This document shows, in pieces, positions 9,590 through 17,972 of a stretch of 59,847 nt of DNA. The translations under genes and the position numbers were made by a program. Within the stretch, counting starts at the first letter, position 1, and every line of letters starts with the position of its first letter. A model generated the notes under the pieces. It was given only the letters and a program-made list of their open reading frames with translations. It made no database searches and was not told the DNA's origin. The DNA comes from Deltaproteobacteria bacterium. GTDB lineage: Bacteria > Myxococcota_A > Polyangia > Polyangiales > Polyangiaceae. The DNA is taken from NCBI GenBank assembly GCA_003235365.1, contig QJWJ01000344.1, positions 1 through 59,847 of the forward strand, in the 5' to 3' direction.

Positions 9590-10765
9590 ATGAGCTTTCC
9601 GTTGAATGTGGTCGTAGCAAGCGCCGTTAGGACGCCCGTCGGGCGAGCCATCAAGGGGGCGCTGCGGGACACTCGCCCAGAGGATCTTGCGGCCGAGGTC
9701 GTGGTCGGGGCCATCGAACGGGCGCGCGGCGTTCGGCCCGACATGATTGAAGACCTCGTGTTGGGCTGTGCGATGCCCGAGGCAGAACAGGGCTGGAACG
9801 TTGCGCGCAACGTCGTGTTCCGCGCGAAGTTGCCCAATTCTGTTCCGGGTCAGACGGTCAATCGCTTCTGTTCCAGCGGTTTGCAGACCATCGCCGACGC
9901 TGCCATGGCCATTCAGTGTGGCCTGGCCGAGGTCGTCGTGGCGGGGGGCGTCGAGTCGATGTCTGCCGTTCCGATGGGCGGAAACAAGGTGAGCGTCAAT
10001 CCGACCCTTGCCGACGAAATGCCCGAAGCGTACATCGCCATGGGCTACACCGCCGAGCGTGTCGCCGAGCGGTTTGGCGTTACACGCGAACAACAGGACG
10101 CGTTTGCCGTTCGCTCACACGAGCGCGCTCTGGCGGCGCTGGCTGAAGGACGGTTCGGCGAGGAAATCTTGTCCGTGAAGGCTCGTCTGTTTCGCGATGG
10201 ATCCATCGTTCACGCCGACTTTGCCCAAGACGAATGTCCGCGGGCAGGTACTACCCTCGAAGGTCTCGCGAAGCTCAGGCCTGCATTCAAGAACGGCGGC
10301 ACTGTCACGGCCGGCAACAGCTCTCCGCTGAGCGACGGGGCCGCAGCGGCCGTGTTGTTGTCGGACAAGAAGGCGAAGGCTCTGCAGGCACCGGTGCTGG
10401 GACGTTTGCGGGGGTACGCGGTCGTCGGAGTCGACCCTGACATCATGGGCATTGGGCCGGTTCCTGCGATTCGTAAACTGCTCGCGCAGTGTGGGTTGGA
10501 GGTATCGGACATCGACCTGTTCGAGATCAACGAAGCGTTTGCTGCTCAGGCGGTGTACTGCCAGCGCGAACTAGGGATCGATGACGATCGGCTCAACGTC
10601 AACGGGGGGGCGATTGCGCTGGGGCACCCGTTGGGTTGCACCGGCGCCAAGCTGACAGCGACGCTGTTGCACGAACTGCGCCGGCGAGGCAAACGCCTGG
10701 GGGTCGTCTCGATGTGTATCGGAGGCGGGATGGGCGCCGCTGGCTTGTTCGAGGTTGACGAGTAG
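9590..10765 (+). CDS. fadA: Acetyl-CoA acyltransferase (3-ketoacyl-CoA thiolase)
   Basis: A 391-residue thiolase that cleaves 3-ketoacyl-CoA with CoA to release acetyl-CoA, the last step of beta-oxidation. All three active-site elements are present: Cys94 in NRFCSSG, His346 in GHPLGCTG, and Cys376 in CIGGGMG. The ATG at 9590 was chosen because GAAGGAG lies 8 bases ahead and the protein then begins like other thiolases; an upstream in-frame ATG at 9545 would add 15 unlikely residues. It works with the FadN-like enzyme upstream. A role in acetoacetyl-CoA synthesis is possible but less likely in this context. Confidence 0.95.
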   Translation: MSFPLNVVVASAVRTPVGRAIKGALRDTRPEDLAAEVVVGAIERARGVRPDMIEDLVLGCAMPEAEQGWNVARNVVFRAKLPNSVPGQTVNRFCSSGLQTIADAAMAIQCGLAEVVVAGGVESMSAVPMGGNKVSVNPTLADEMPEAYIAMGYTAERVAERFGVTREQQDAFAVRSHERALAALAEGRFGEEILSVKARLFRDGSIVHADFAQDECPRAGTTLEGLAKLRPAFKNGGTVTAGNSSPLSDGAAAAVLLSDKKAKALQAPVLGRLRGYAVVGVDPDIMGIGPVPAIRKLLAQCGLEVSDIDLFEINEAFAAQAVYCQRELGIDDDRLNVNGGAIALGHPLGCTGAKLTATLLHELRRRGKRLGVVSMCIGGGMGAAGLFEVDE

Positions 10766-11227
10766 AAACGACCCTGGGGGGTTGTGCTTCGTGCCCAGTC
10801 TCCTTGCTGTGTTGGCACTCGGCCCTGCTTGGGGGTGGGGCGTAGGTGGCGCGATGCTGGCGAGTTTCGGTTGGCTGTATGCCGGACCCGTCGTTCGATC
10901 CAGATCGCGCCATTCGAACTCGCACCATCCGTGGGTGGCCGCGTTTGGCCACGGTGCTCGAGGTGGGCGATCCGCTGGCACGGTGCGCAAATGGTGCGTT
11001 TGCATCGTGGCGGCGCGGCGTCGACGCGGACCCCTTTGCGCGGATGGCGCGTCATCGACTGAGTGCCTCGGCGTTGGAATGTCGTCCCTCTCAGGCGCTT
11101 CGGCCGCTCCGTCGCTGCTCGGCCCGATGTTTCGCTGCCACGTTCTCGGTACATCTCGGGTTTCGCTCGAGTCAGGCTCCGGTTGCTGGTGTCAGCAGCC
11201 GAGGGGGCGCCACCGATTGTTTGACAC
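10766..11227. other. Intergenic region after the thiolase
   Basis: Open frames on the plus strand run through this stretch, but none has a ribosome binding site or a familiar product. Poly-G near 10775 is the only local oddity. I see nothing assignable. Confidence 0.4.
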
Positions 11228-11228
11228 T

Positions 11229-11243
11229 TGGCACGAGCTCTGC
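11229..11243 (+). promoter_or_regulatory. Candidate sigma-54 (-24/-12) promoter
   Basis: TTGGCACGAGCTCTGCA has the sigma-54 pattern: GG at 11230-11231 and GC at 11242-11243, exactly 12 bp apart, with the extended TGGCACG at -24. Transcription would begin around 11255, only about two bases before the ATG of the small ORF, giving a leaderless or near-leaderless message. A single eye-found match can be chance in a GC-rich genome. Confidence 0.4.
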
Positions 11244-11256
11244 AAACGGGCCGCGC

Positions 11257-11406
11257 ATGAATGAACGCGACAGTTGGAAAGTATTCGGTGTGTGTGTCGT
11301 CTTGGCGGGACTGCTGTCTGCGTTCGTTCTCGACCCACTGTTGGCGGCACCCGCGGACCTGGCACCGCAGTGGGGCGGCTCAGCCCAGAGCTCCGCGCTG
11401 AAGTGA
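11257..11406 (+). CDS. Putative small membrane peptide (49 aa)
   Basis: A 49-codon ORF starting MNERDSWK with one hydrophobic segment at about residues 9-28, then a short Ala/Pro-rich tail. It has no ribosome binding site, but lies directly behind the candidate sigma-54 promoter. The charged start followed by a hydrophobic span is the main argument that it is real. It could equally be a chance ORF, or the end of a longer unsupported frame that is open from 10846. Confidence 0.3.
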   Translation: MNERDSWKVFGVCVVLAGLLSAFVLDPLLAAPADLAPQWGGSAQSSALK

Positions 11407-11567
11407 CTGTACTCGCTGGTGGGCGACGGCCGTCTGATCAGCGTCGGGCGGCTCGCCTGGCTGAGAGAGTCGCCTCGCCTCGCACGAGCCTCTGAGACGC
11501 GGCGCGATGGCAGCCGCGCCGAATCCAGGGCGGCGTCAGTGAGTGAAGGCCGCCCCGTCCCGGTTGC

Positions 11568-12848
11568 TCATCGCGGCTGGATCTCGCGAACGGTGAACTT
11601 CTTGTAGCGGGCTTCGGTGACGTCAGTGTTGCGAATGAACGTCACTCCGCCATCGACGACGACCATGTCCGATTCTCCGTTGACCGGTGAGTGCTCTGCG
11701 CAGCTGGTCTGCGTGAACCAACCGCCCTCGTCGACGGCTTCGTTGACGAGTCTCCAATCACCGCCATCCTGACCGTCGGTCATGTCGCGATACGCTTCGA
11801 GTTTGACGCTGTTGGGTTGTTGCTGGTTGTAAATGACGAACTTCCACCCGATCCACACGCCGTACGGCAATTGACCGTCGGGAGGCCACACCTCTTCCGG
11901 TTCGATCCGGTTGCGCGTGCTACTCGGTGAGTGCATCAGCTCCTTTTCGAAGTCGATGGCACCATCGTGGCGCAACCGCGAGTAGTAGGTGTGGGCGTCG
12001 CAGTTCTCGTTGCCGTGGGCGTCGGGGCCGCTGCGCGTGCCGATGACTAGTCCGGCCCAGGCCGTTGCTGCGTCGGTGACGCGTTGGTAGTAAACGGTGA
12101 CCTCGACGTCTCGCCACGGTCCAGCGTCGCCGGGGTAGACGTAGATGCGCGGTTGTGATCCTCCGAACACGAGCTCCCCGTTACCCGTTATCTCGAGAGT
12201 GCCACTGCCGCGCATGCCCGACAGGCCTTGCGGGTCGTTGGGATCGCGCCGCTCGCTCAGCGAGTACGCGGCGTTGCTCCAGTGCTCTGATGTCCACAGG
12301 GCCCCGCTCGGCGCCGAAGGGTACAGCTCCTTGATCCCGAAAACGTCGACACCCGTGGCAGGCTCGGCGGGATTGCTGGCACCGCCGGCCCCCGTCGGAC
12401 CTGGGGTTGGCGCCGTACTCGTCGGCAGTGGGGTGGTGTTGCTGCTGCTGGCGCCTGGTGACGGCTCAGAGATGCTTCCACCAGTGTTGCCGGTGGGAAT
12501 CGAAGGGGCGCCGCCTGCGCCGCCCGCACTTGCCGTGGACGGGACCGAAGTGGTGGGAGTGCTCGAATTGCTGCTCGAGCTGAACGGTTCAGGATTGGTC
12601 GAATCGCCCGGCGGCAACGTACCGGGCGGTGACGTATTGCTGGGCATTGAGTGCTGCGGCGCGGTGGGATCGAGCGACGCCGGAGTGCTTGCCGGGCCCA
12701 GCACGTCCGAGCTTTGGGAGCCAGTCGACGGCACACTGGTGATCCCCGAGCCGGTGTCGCTCGGAGCACACGCCCCGAGCAGCATGGGAGTGCAAAGCAC
12801 TGGACCCAGCCATTGCCTGGTGAGACGTTGCGCGCGCGTTTGCTTCAT
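11568..12848 (-). CDS. Secreted lipoprotein with concanavalin-like C-terminal domain
   Basis: A 426-residue envelope lipoprotein. The start at 12848 gives a signal peptide with lipobox LLGAC (Cys27); the open frame continues upstream without a signal. About 130 residues of Ser/Thr/Pro/Gly-rich linker follow, then a beta-rich domain of about 240 residues with DVEVTVYYQRV, WAGLVIGTRSG, SRLRHDGAIDFEKEL and WIGWKFVIYN. That pattern suggests a jelly-roll lectin or polysaccharide-lyase-like fold; I cannot name the family. It sits 369 bp downstream of the flippase of the inositol operon and probably has its own promoter. It may bind or cleave polysaccharide. Confidence 0.75.
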   Translation of the reverse strand: MKQTRAQRLTRQWLGPVLCTPMLLGACAPSDTGSGITSVPSTGSQSSDVLGPASTPASLDPTAPQHSMPSNTSPPGTLPPGDSTNPEPFSSSSNSSTPTTSVPSTASAGGAGGAPSIPTGNTGGSISEPSPGASSSNTTPLPTSTAPTPGPTGAGGASNPAEPATGVDVFGIKELYPSAPSGALWTSEHWSNAAYSLSERRDPNDPQGLSGMRGSGTLEITGNGELVFGGSQPRIYVYPGDAGPWRDVEVTVYYQRVTDAATAWAGLVIGTRSGPDAHGNENCDAHTYYSRLRHDGAIDFEKELMHSPSSTRNRIEPEEVWPPDGQLPYGVWIGWKFVIYNQQQPNSVKLEAYRDMTDGQDGGDWRLVNEAVDEGGWFTQTSCAEHSPVNGESDMVVVDGGVTFIRNTDVTEARYKKFTVREIQPR

Positions 12849-13217
12849 GGTCGGGGGCATCGTCACCGGTGATTGTTGCATGGTTTGGGACGTCGAGCCG
12901 CATGCTGCCGGCTCAGTTCCCGAATCACCTGCGGCGGTGTCGTGGAAATGATGCGTTCCGAGATGACGTGCTCGCGACTGCTGGCCCCGTGGCCTGTGGT
13001 GAGTGTAGGCGTTGCACACCGCGATCGCAGGAGCGTCGGGTGATGCCGGACTGGGCGTGATGCGCCGACGAAACGAGGGAAGTGACGTGCAGCTCGCGTC
13101 GCGAATCGACCCCAATCCCAATCGAGCCGCAGAGCTCCCCCAACAACGTTCCAGAATCGTGTCGTTTCTGGTCTGAATTGGTCTCGACTGGTGAGGTTCG
13201 AAGACCGCCATACCGGG
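12849..13217. other. Intergenic region between flippase and lipoprotein
   Basis: No supported gene. The lipoprotein frame runs on through it, but without a signal or ribosome binding site. It probably holds the lipoprotein promoter. No clear terminator was found behind the flippase. Confidence 0.4.
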
Positions 13218-14729
13218 TCAGGCACTGGAGAAGCGACCGCGCAGGAAGCGACGGACGAAGCGCCAATCGTCGTTGGAGATGAACCCGAGGGCCGTGCCGA
13301 GGGCCCCGAAGCACACGAGGATGAGCGCTGCGATGATCAGCAGTTTGAAAATTGGATTCATGCTGACGTTCACCTTGAACAACACGGCCGGCGTCGCTGC
13401 AAGCGCGCCGAGGGCCAACACTCTGCAATAGTCGAACAAAGGGAATGTTTCGCTCACACGCAGGTCTGTCGCTTTCGCGATGCATCGGCAATAGTACCAG
13501 ACCATCGGTACGAACGCGATGGCGGTCCCCAGCGCGGGTCCGACGAAGTCGAATGCGAACAGGCATGGGACGCTGATGACCGCGTTGGACAACAACGTGA
13601 ACAGCGCTGCGTGCGCGACGAGTCGCGGTTTGCCAGCCGCGACGATGACGCTCCCGAACGCTGCGACTCGTCCCAACATCGTCAACGAGTACAGGCGAAA
13701 GATGCTTGCTGCGTGCAAGTAGGCGTCGGTGAACAACAGTTGTATGAACTCCTCGGCGGCGACGATGAAGATGCTGGCAAGCGGTACCACCAGCAGCGCC
13801 ACCTTGTGAATCGACAGGCGCCACTGGGCGATCGCCTCGCGTGCTCGGCCCGCCTGGAACAGGCGGGTGAAGTCCGAAGCGTACACCCGGCCCACGGCGT
13901 AGGCGATGTCGTTGATCACCGGAACCTGAAACGCTCCTGCGTGGTACTCGGCGAACGCGGAAGCGGGGAAGGACAGGCCAATCAAGTAACGGTCGAGGCG
14001 CGCATTGAGCATCGAAACCACGTCGGTCAGGCCGAGCGGAACCGAGAAGCGCGTCATCTCACCAACGCCGACGTCGCTGCGCGCACCACGTGGGCCTGGG
14101 TAGAGCTTGCGCAGCACGTACAGCAACATCAGCCCTTGCAGCAGCCCAAAGCCGCTGACGCACCACAGGATCGTCGCTAGTGAACCGCCTGCCAACACCG
14201 GAACGATGGTTGCTGCGCTCATGCCCACCGCTTTGACGATGCCGAAAACGGCGGCGGCACGCGTGCGTTCCTCAATCACCAGCAAGTTGGGCAGCATTCG
14301 GCTCGGCAGGTCGCCGACTGGGTACAGCGCGAGGGCAGAAAGCAGTGACAGCGCTTCGGGATCGAAGACACCCGTACTCGACGTCAGACCGCTGTCGGCC
14401 GGCAGATGTCCCGCTAGCCAGAACAGCGCGCCGAGCAACGCCCCGACCACGGCAAGAACGAACGTCATGCGACGCGCGAGCGCACCTCGCCCTACCGCGT
14501 CGCGGGTGGGCAGGAAGTAGAACAGCGTCGCCGGGTAGCCGGTGGACAGAATGAGTGCGGCGGTCGAGTAGATGACCATCGCGCCACTGAGCAAGCCGAC
14601 GTCCGTCTTGCTCAACATACGAATGATGATGATCGGCGTCAGGGCTTCGGAGATGGTCGCCATGGTCCGACCAAACATGAGCACCCCTGCCTGGCGCGCT
14701 CTGGTTCGACCTGTCGTCTCCGTGGTCAC
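13218..14729 (-). CDS. Polysaccharide flippase (Wzx/MATE-like)
   Basis: A 503-residue integral membrane protein with about 12-14 hydrophobic segments and a basic N-terminus, typical of the polysaccharide transporter (Wzx/RfbX) family that moves lipid-linked sugars across the inner membrane. The opening GVLMFGRTMATISEALTP and the long alternating hydrophobic/charged pattern support this. It is the last gene of a six-gene minus-strand operon, 63 bp after the cytidylyltransferase. Its place behind two glycosyltransferases and a TagF-like enzyme suggests export of the lipid-linked product they make. Substrate specificity cannot be read from sequence. Confidence 0.85.
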   Translation of the reverse strand: MTTETTGRTRARQAGVLMFGRTMATISEALTPIIIIRMLSKTDVGLLSGAMVIYSTAALILSTGYPATLFYFLPTRDAVGRGALARRMTFVLAVVGALLGALFWLAGHLPADSGLTSSTGVFDPEALSLLSALALYPVGDLPSRMLPNLLVIEERTRAAAVFGIVKAVGMSAATIVPVLAGGSLATILWCVSGFGLLQGLMLLYVLRKLYPGPRGARSDVGVGEMTRFSVPLGLTDVVSMLNARLDRYLIGLSFPASAFAEYHAGAFQVPVINDIAYAVGRVYASDFTRLFQAGRAREAIAQWRLSIHKVALLVVPLASIFIVAAEEFIQLLFTDAYLHAASIFRLYSLTMLGRVAAFGSVIVAAGKPRLVAHAALFTLLSNAVISVPCLFAFDFVGPALGTAIAFVPMVWYYCRCIAKATDLRVSETFPLFDYCRVLALGALAATPAVLFKVNVSMNPIFKLLIIAALILVCFGALGTALGFISNDDWRFVRRFLRGRFSSA

Positions 14730-14792
14730 GTTTCACTGTCGTTCGGTTGTGGTCGAGTTCTGACCATCTGCCCCCGGGCGCTGGGGCCCGGC

Positions 14793-15548
14793 TCAGCGCC
14801 GTGGCATCGCTGCCAGTCGTGCCTCGGCGTCCGCCAACATTTCGGGGGTATCGACATCCATCCAGGTCTCGGCCCCGACGTCGAGCACCGTCATCAACCC
14901 CGAACGGGATAGCTGTTGCACGCCATCGCTGAGCGAAGCGTCGCCTCGCGTTTCGGCAACTTCACCGATGGCGCGTACCAGAGCGGTCGTGCATACGAAG
15001 ATCCCAGTGTCGATGCAATCGTAGTCGGTGAGCTGTTTGCCGATGGCCACGATCTTTCCGTCTGCGGTCTTGACCTTGGTCGCATCGTCGAGATCGAACA
15101 CGGACTTGATCTTGCGATCGACGAGCAGTGTGGCGCCACTCTCTGGCGGTTTGTGGTTGGCCGCCAAATCCATGATCGCCGGACTCACGATGTGGTCGGC
15201 CATCGAGAGGATGAACGTGGTTTCGAGGTGAGCCCGAGCTGCCCACACGCTCAGACCGTTGGAACGTTCGAATTGCGCGTTGTGAACGAACGCCAACTCG
15301 GCGCGCCCATCGTAGGTTTCTCGGATTGCCGCGCGCAGCTCATCGCCGGCAAACCCCGTCACGATCACGACCTTGAGACAACCGACCCGATCCATCGAGT
15401 CGATCACTCGGCAGATCAGCGGTTTGCCCCCGACGGGCAACAGCGGCTTGAGACGAGTGACGCCGGTGGCGGTCTCCAGCCGTGAGCCTTTGCCAGCTGC
15501 GAGGATGAGACCGATTCTTGGTGATGGGGCTGGGACCGATAGGGACAC
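14793..15548 (-). CDS. CTP:inositol-1-phosphate cytidylyltransferase-like enzyme
   Basis: A 251-residue nucleotidyltransferase, probably making CDP-inositol from CTP and L-myo-inositol 1-phosphate. The general signature is LAAGKGSRL at 16-24 and KPLLPVGGKPL at 34-44. More specific are MADH at 116-119, DDATKV at 154-159, a DGKIVAIGK stretch, DCIDTG at 177-182 and WMDVDT at 229-234. The same motifs occur in the same order in the cytidylyltransferase half of archaeal IPCT-DIPPS, as I recall the Archaeoglobus protein. The CDP-alcohol phosphotransferase half is missing, so this is the stand-alone form. Inositol-phosphate synthase lies in the same operon and would supply the substrate. Start codon is GTG. 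A sugar-phosphate substrate is the main alternative. Confidence 0.8.
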   Translation of the reverse strand: MSLSVPAPSPRIGLILAAGKGSRLETATGVTRLKPLLPVGGKPLICRVIDSMDRVGCLKVVIVTGFAGDELRAAIRETYDGRAELAFVHNAQFERSNGLSVWAARAHLETTFILSMADHIVSPAIMDLAANHKPPESGATLLVDRKIKSVFDLDDATKVKTADGKIVAIGKQLTDYDCIDTGIFVCTTALVRAIGEVAETRGDASLSDGVQQLSRSGLMTVLDVGAETWMDVDTPEMLADAEARLAAMPRR

Positions 15549-15583
15549 GGGAACTCGAGTGGGGTAGGCGAGGGGGCGCGTTT

Positions 15584-16759
15584 TCAGCCGGGAGTCTGCA
15601 CCAATTGCGCGAGCGCGGCTAGAATCCGTTCGCAGTTCTTACCGTCCGCGCCGAGCATCTGTCGATCGAGAAACTGGCGAGTTTGCGCTTTACAGCATGA
15701 CGGATCATCCAGTGCACGTTCGACTTCGGCGAATAGCTCGTCTGGGTTCTTGGCGAGCAAGCCGCCGTTCTCCTCGGGGGGGAACTTCCAGATGTAGCTT
15801 GCCTTTTCCACACGGCGTTCCCACATTCCGAGCAGTGTACGCTTGCGCCAAATGAATGCCTCGTCTGCGGAACGCACAGGGTACACGTGAATCGTCGGCC
15901 TGCCCGTTGCGTAGAAGAGGTTGGCTATGCTGCTGAAGTTCGTGATGAGGACGTCGGAAACCTGCATGTCCAGGAAGTTGTCCGGGTTCCTGTCCTTGAA
16001 CTTCAACAGCACGTGGCGGTGACGGGTCGCGACATCTTGCAGGAACGACGTGTACGCCGCGTCGAATCGAAACGAATCGTGTAAGCGAATGATGACGTTG
16101 GTGTCGCGCTGACCCAGTAGCGTCAGTAGGCGCTCCAGGACGACCGCGTCGCCTCCCCAGTGAGCAAAGACTTCGCCGTAGTGCCAGGTTGGTGCGAGCA
16201 GTACGGTTTTGCGCCCGACGATGTCGAAGGGGTAGTATTCCTGTAGCGTCTCTTTGGGGAGTGGAGTGATGAGATCGTCGTGACTCGCCGCGCCGAGTAT
16301 GGGGCAGTTGCTCGGGTGCAGGCCAGCCGTCTTGGTGCGGTGCTCGAAGTCCTTCGGGCCGAAGCATTGCCAGCGAAAGCGAGGGTTGGACTTGCGCGGA
16401 TCACCCCACGCCAAGCGAATTTGCCAGTACAGGGGCCGCATCTCCTTGACGTCGTTCGGACCCTTCCAGCCGAACCCGTGCCAGAGCGCAAAACCTGCGC
16501 GGGACTTGCCCGGGGCCGGGACCTCGTTGTCGAACACGGTGACGTCTGGGTGATAGCCCGTTATCCCCAGGGCTTGAGTAGCCGCAGTTCGCTCCACGAT
16601 TTCGGCGCGCAACGGATACAGGCGCGCGACGGGCTCGTTCAGAAACGCCGTGGGGTTCTTCATCACGACCTTGACCTCGACGTCCGATCGTTGGTCGAGA
16701 TAGCGCGTGAAGCTCCACAGATCCGAGCCAAACGTCGTCGCCCAGATCAGTACCTTCAT
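15584..16759 (-). CDS. TagF-like polyol-phosphate transferase
   Basis: A 391-residue enzyme of the CDP-glycerol glycerophosphotransferase family, which moves a polyol phosphate from its CDP form onto a growing polymer on the inner membrane. Family marks are ALWHGFGWKG at 91-100 (matching the WHG-PLK motif), LLAPTWHYG at 187-195, and SDVLITNFSSI at 268-278 (family SDVLITDYSS). The ATG at 16759 is fixed by a perfect AAGGAGGT five to six bases upstream; a longer open frame ahead of it is non-coding. No CDP-glycerol synthase lies nearby, but a CDP-inositol synthase does, 35 bp downstream, so inositol phosphate is the likely substrate (inference). Confidence 0.82.
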   Translation of the reverse strand: MKVLIWATTFGSDLWSFTRYLDQRSDVEVKVVMKNPTAFLNEPVARLYPLRAEIVERTAATQALGITGYHPDVTVFDNEVPAPGKSRAGFALWHGFGWKGPNDVKEMRPLYWQIRLAWGDPRKSNPRFRWQCFGPKDFEHRTKTAGLHPSNCPILGAASHDDLITPLPKETLQEYYPFDIVGRKTVLLAPTWHYGEVFAHWGGDAVVLERLLTLLGQRDTNVIIRLHDSFRFDAAYTSFLQDVATRHRHVLLKFKDRNPDNFLDMQVSDVLITNFSSIANLFYATGRPTIHVYPVRSADEAFIWRKRTLLGMWERRVEKASYIWKFPPEENGGLLAKNPDELFAEVERALDDPSCCKAQTRQFLDRQMLGADGKNCERILAALAQLVQTPG

Positions 16760-16764
16760 GCGGC

Positions 16765-16772
16765 ACCTCCTT
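16765..16772 (-). promoter_or_regulatory. Consensus ribosome binding site of the TagF-like gene
   Basis: AAGGAGGT on the minus strand, five bases before the ATG at 16759. It is the best ribosome binding site in the window and fixes the start of the TagF-like gene, which the open frame alone would place far upstream. Confidence 0.85.
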
Positions 16773-16820
16773 GGGCAGCTTGACCGAAGGCGTTCCCGAA
16801 CCGCGCTGGAAGCCAGGGTA

Positions 16821-17972
16821 TCAAGAGGCCCGTCCAGTTGGCTGTGCGCGCCGGTACGCGTCGAGGGTTGCTTGCGCGCAGCGCGTCCAGGTGTACTCGC
16901 TGGCGCGCCGGCGACCCTTCTCAGCGAGTTGCCGTCGAAGTGCTGGGTCACTGTCGACGCGGGACAATGCGTCGGCCAGGGCGCTGACGTCGTAGGGATC
17001 AGCCAACAGCGCAGCGTCACCGGCGACTTCTGCTGGAGCGTTGCGGTCACCTGTGACGACGGGCGTGCAAGTGGCCATCGCTTCGAGAATCGGGATGCCA
17101 AAGCCCTCGACCCAAGACGGGAAGAAGAAGACGTGAGCCTCGGCGTACAGCGCTCGGAGGATGGGCAGCTCGGTGTGCTCCAGAACGAGCACCTTCTGCC
17201 GCGCATCGGGTTCGGCGAGCAATCGAACCATCTCGGGATCGTGTCTGACGGAGCGCCGCACCAACACGAACCGAATGTCCGAATCGTGTTCGAACGCTCG
17301 CAAGAAGGCGCGGACGGCGCGCGCGTGATTCTTGTGAGGGGATTCGTTGCCGACGCACAACACGAAGCGCTGCGAACCCACGCGCCGCCGCGCTTGTTGG
17401 ATCTCCGCTTCGCTCGGGGGATCGAAGAAGTAGCGGTCGACGCCGTTGGGAGTGACCGTGATGCGTTCCGGGGACAGCGTCGGAAAGTGCTCGACGAGCG
17501 CGCTCTTTGTCGCCCCAGAAACTGCCGCGATGTGCGTCGCGTGGCCTACCGCGTGGCGAATGCGCGTTCGCCAAAACAGGCCCGCGGTGTTTTGCACGAA
17601 ACGACTCGTCGCGATGTTGCGCGGATCCTGGATCTGCATGATGTCGTGAATCGTCACGACACTGTTACAGGGTAGTGCGCTTGGAATGATGTTGAACGGA
17701 CTGTGGAACACGTCGAAGCGACGCTTTGCCTGCTCGCGTCGGAGCAACGGCCCGAGCGCCCACAGCGTTGCGAACGAACGCGGCGCAAAACGAAAAATCA
17801 GCTCGTCGCAGCGCGTCGCATCGTAGCGTTCGGCCAACCCGGCTTTGCGCGAGACCAGCGTGAAGTGCAAAGCGGGTTCGAGGGACAACAGGTTGCGCAG
17901 CAAGTTGTCGCAATACACGCCGATCCCGCTACTGGGGTTGTTCAAGTAGCGCGCATCGAACACCACCCTCAT
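16821..17972 (-). CDS. GT4-type glycosyltransferase
   Basis: A 383-residue retaining glycosyltransferase with the GT-B fold. FDARYL and SGIGVYC open the acceptor domain; the donor domain has VTPNGVD near 213, VGNESPHKNH near 247, and the GT4 signature PSWVEGFGIPILEAMA near 304, containing the EX7E glutamates that contact the nucleotide sugar. It starts inside the stop of the preceding glycosyltransferase (ATGA overlap) and lies 61 bp before the TagF-like gene. Mannosyl- or glucosyltransferase activity is likely, but the sugar cannot be read from sequence. It probably builds the glycan that the TagF-like enzyme modifies. Confidence 0.9.
   Translation of the reverse strand: MRVVFDARYLNNPSSGIGVYCDNLLRNLLSLEPALHFTLVSRKAGLAERYDATRCDELIFRFAPRSFATLWALGPLLRREQAKRRFDVFHSPFNIIPSALPCNSVVTIHDIMQIQDPRNIATSRFVQNTAGLFWRTRIRHAVGHATHIAAVSGATKSALVEHFPTLSPERITVTPNGVDRYFFDPPSEAEIQQARRRVGSQRFVLCVGNESPHKNHARAVRAFLRAFEHDSDIRFVLVRRSVRHDPEMVRLLAEPDARQKVLVLEHTELPILRALYAEAHVFFFPSWVEGFGIPILEAMATCTPVVTGDRNAPAEVAGDAALLADPYDVSALADALSRVDSDPALRRQLAEKGRRRASEYTWTRCAQATLDAYRRAQPTGRAS

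Noticed and set aside
10846..11256. Longer version of the 49-residue ORF
   Set aside because: The added sequence is Arg/Ser/Ala-rich with no ribosome binding site; only the part after 11257 looks like a membrane peptide.
16760..17206. Upstream extension of the TagF-like gene
   Set aside because: It overlaps the glycosyltransferase in another frame and the strong ribosome binding site fixes the start at 16759.
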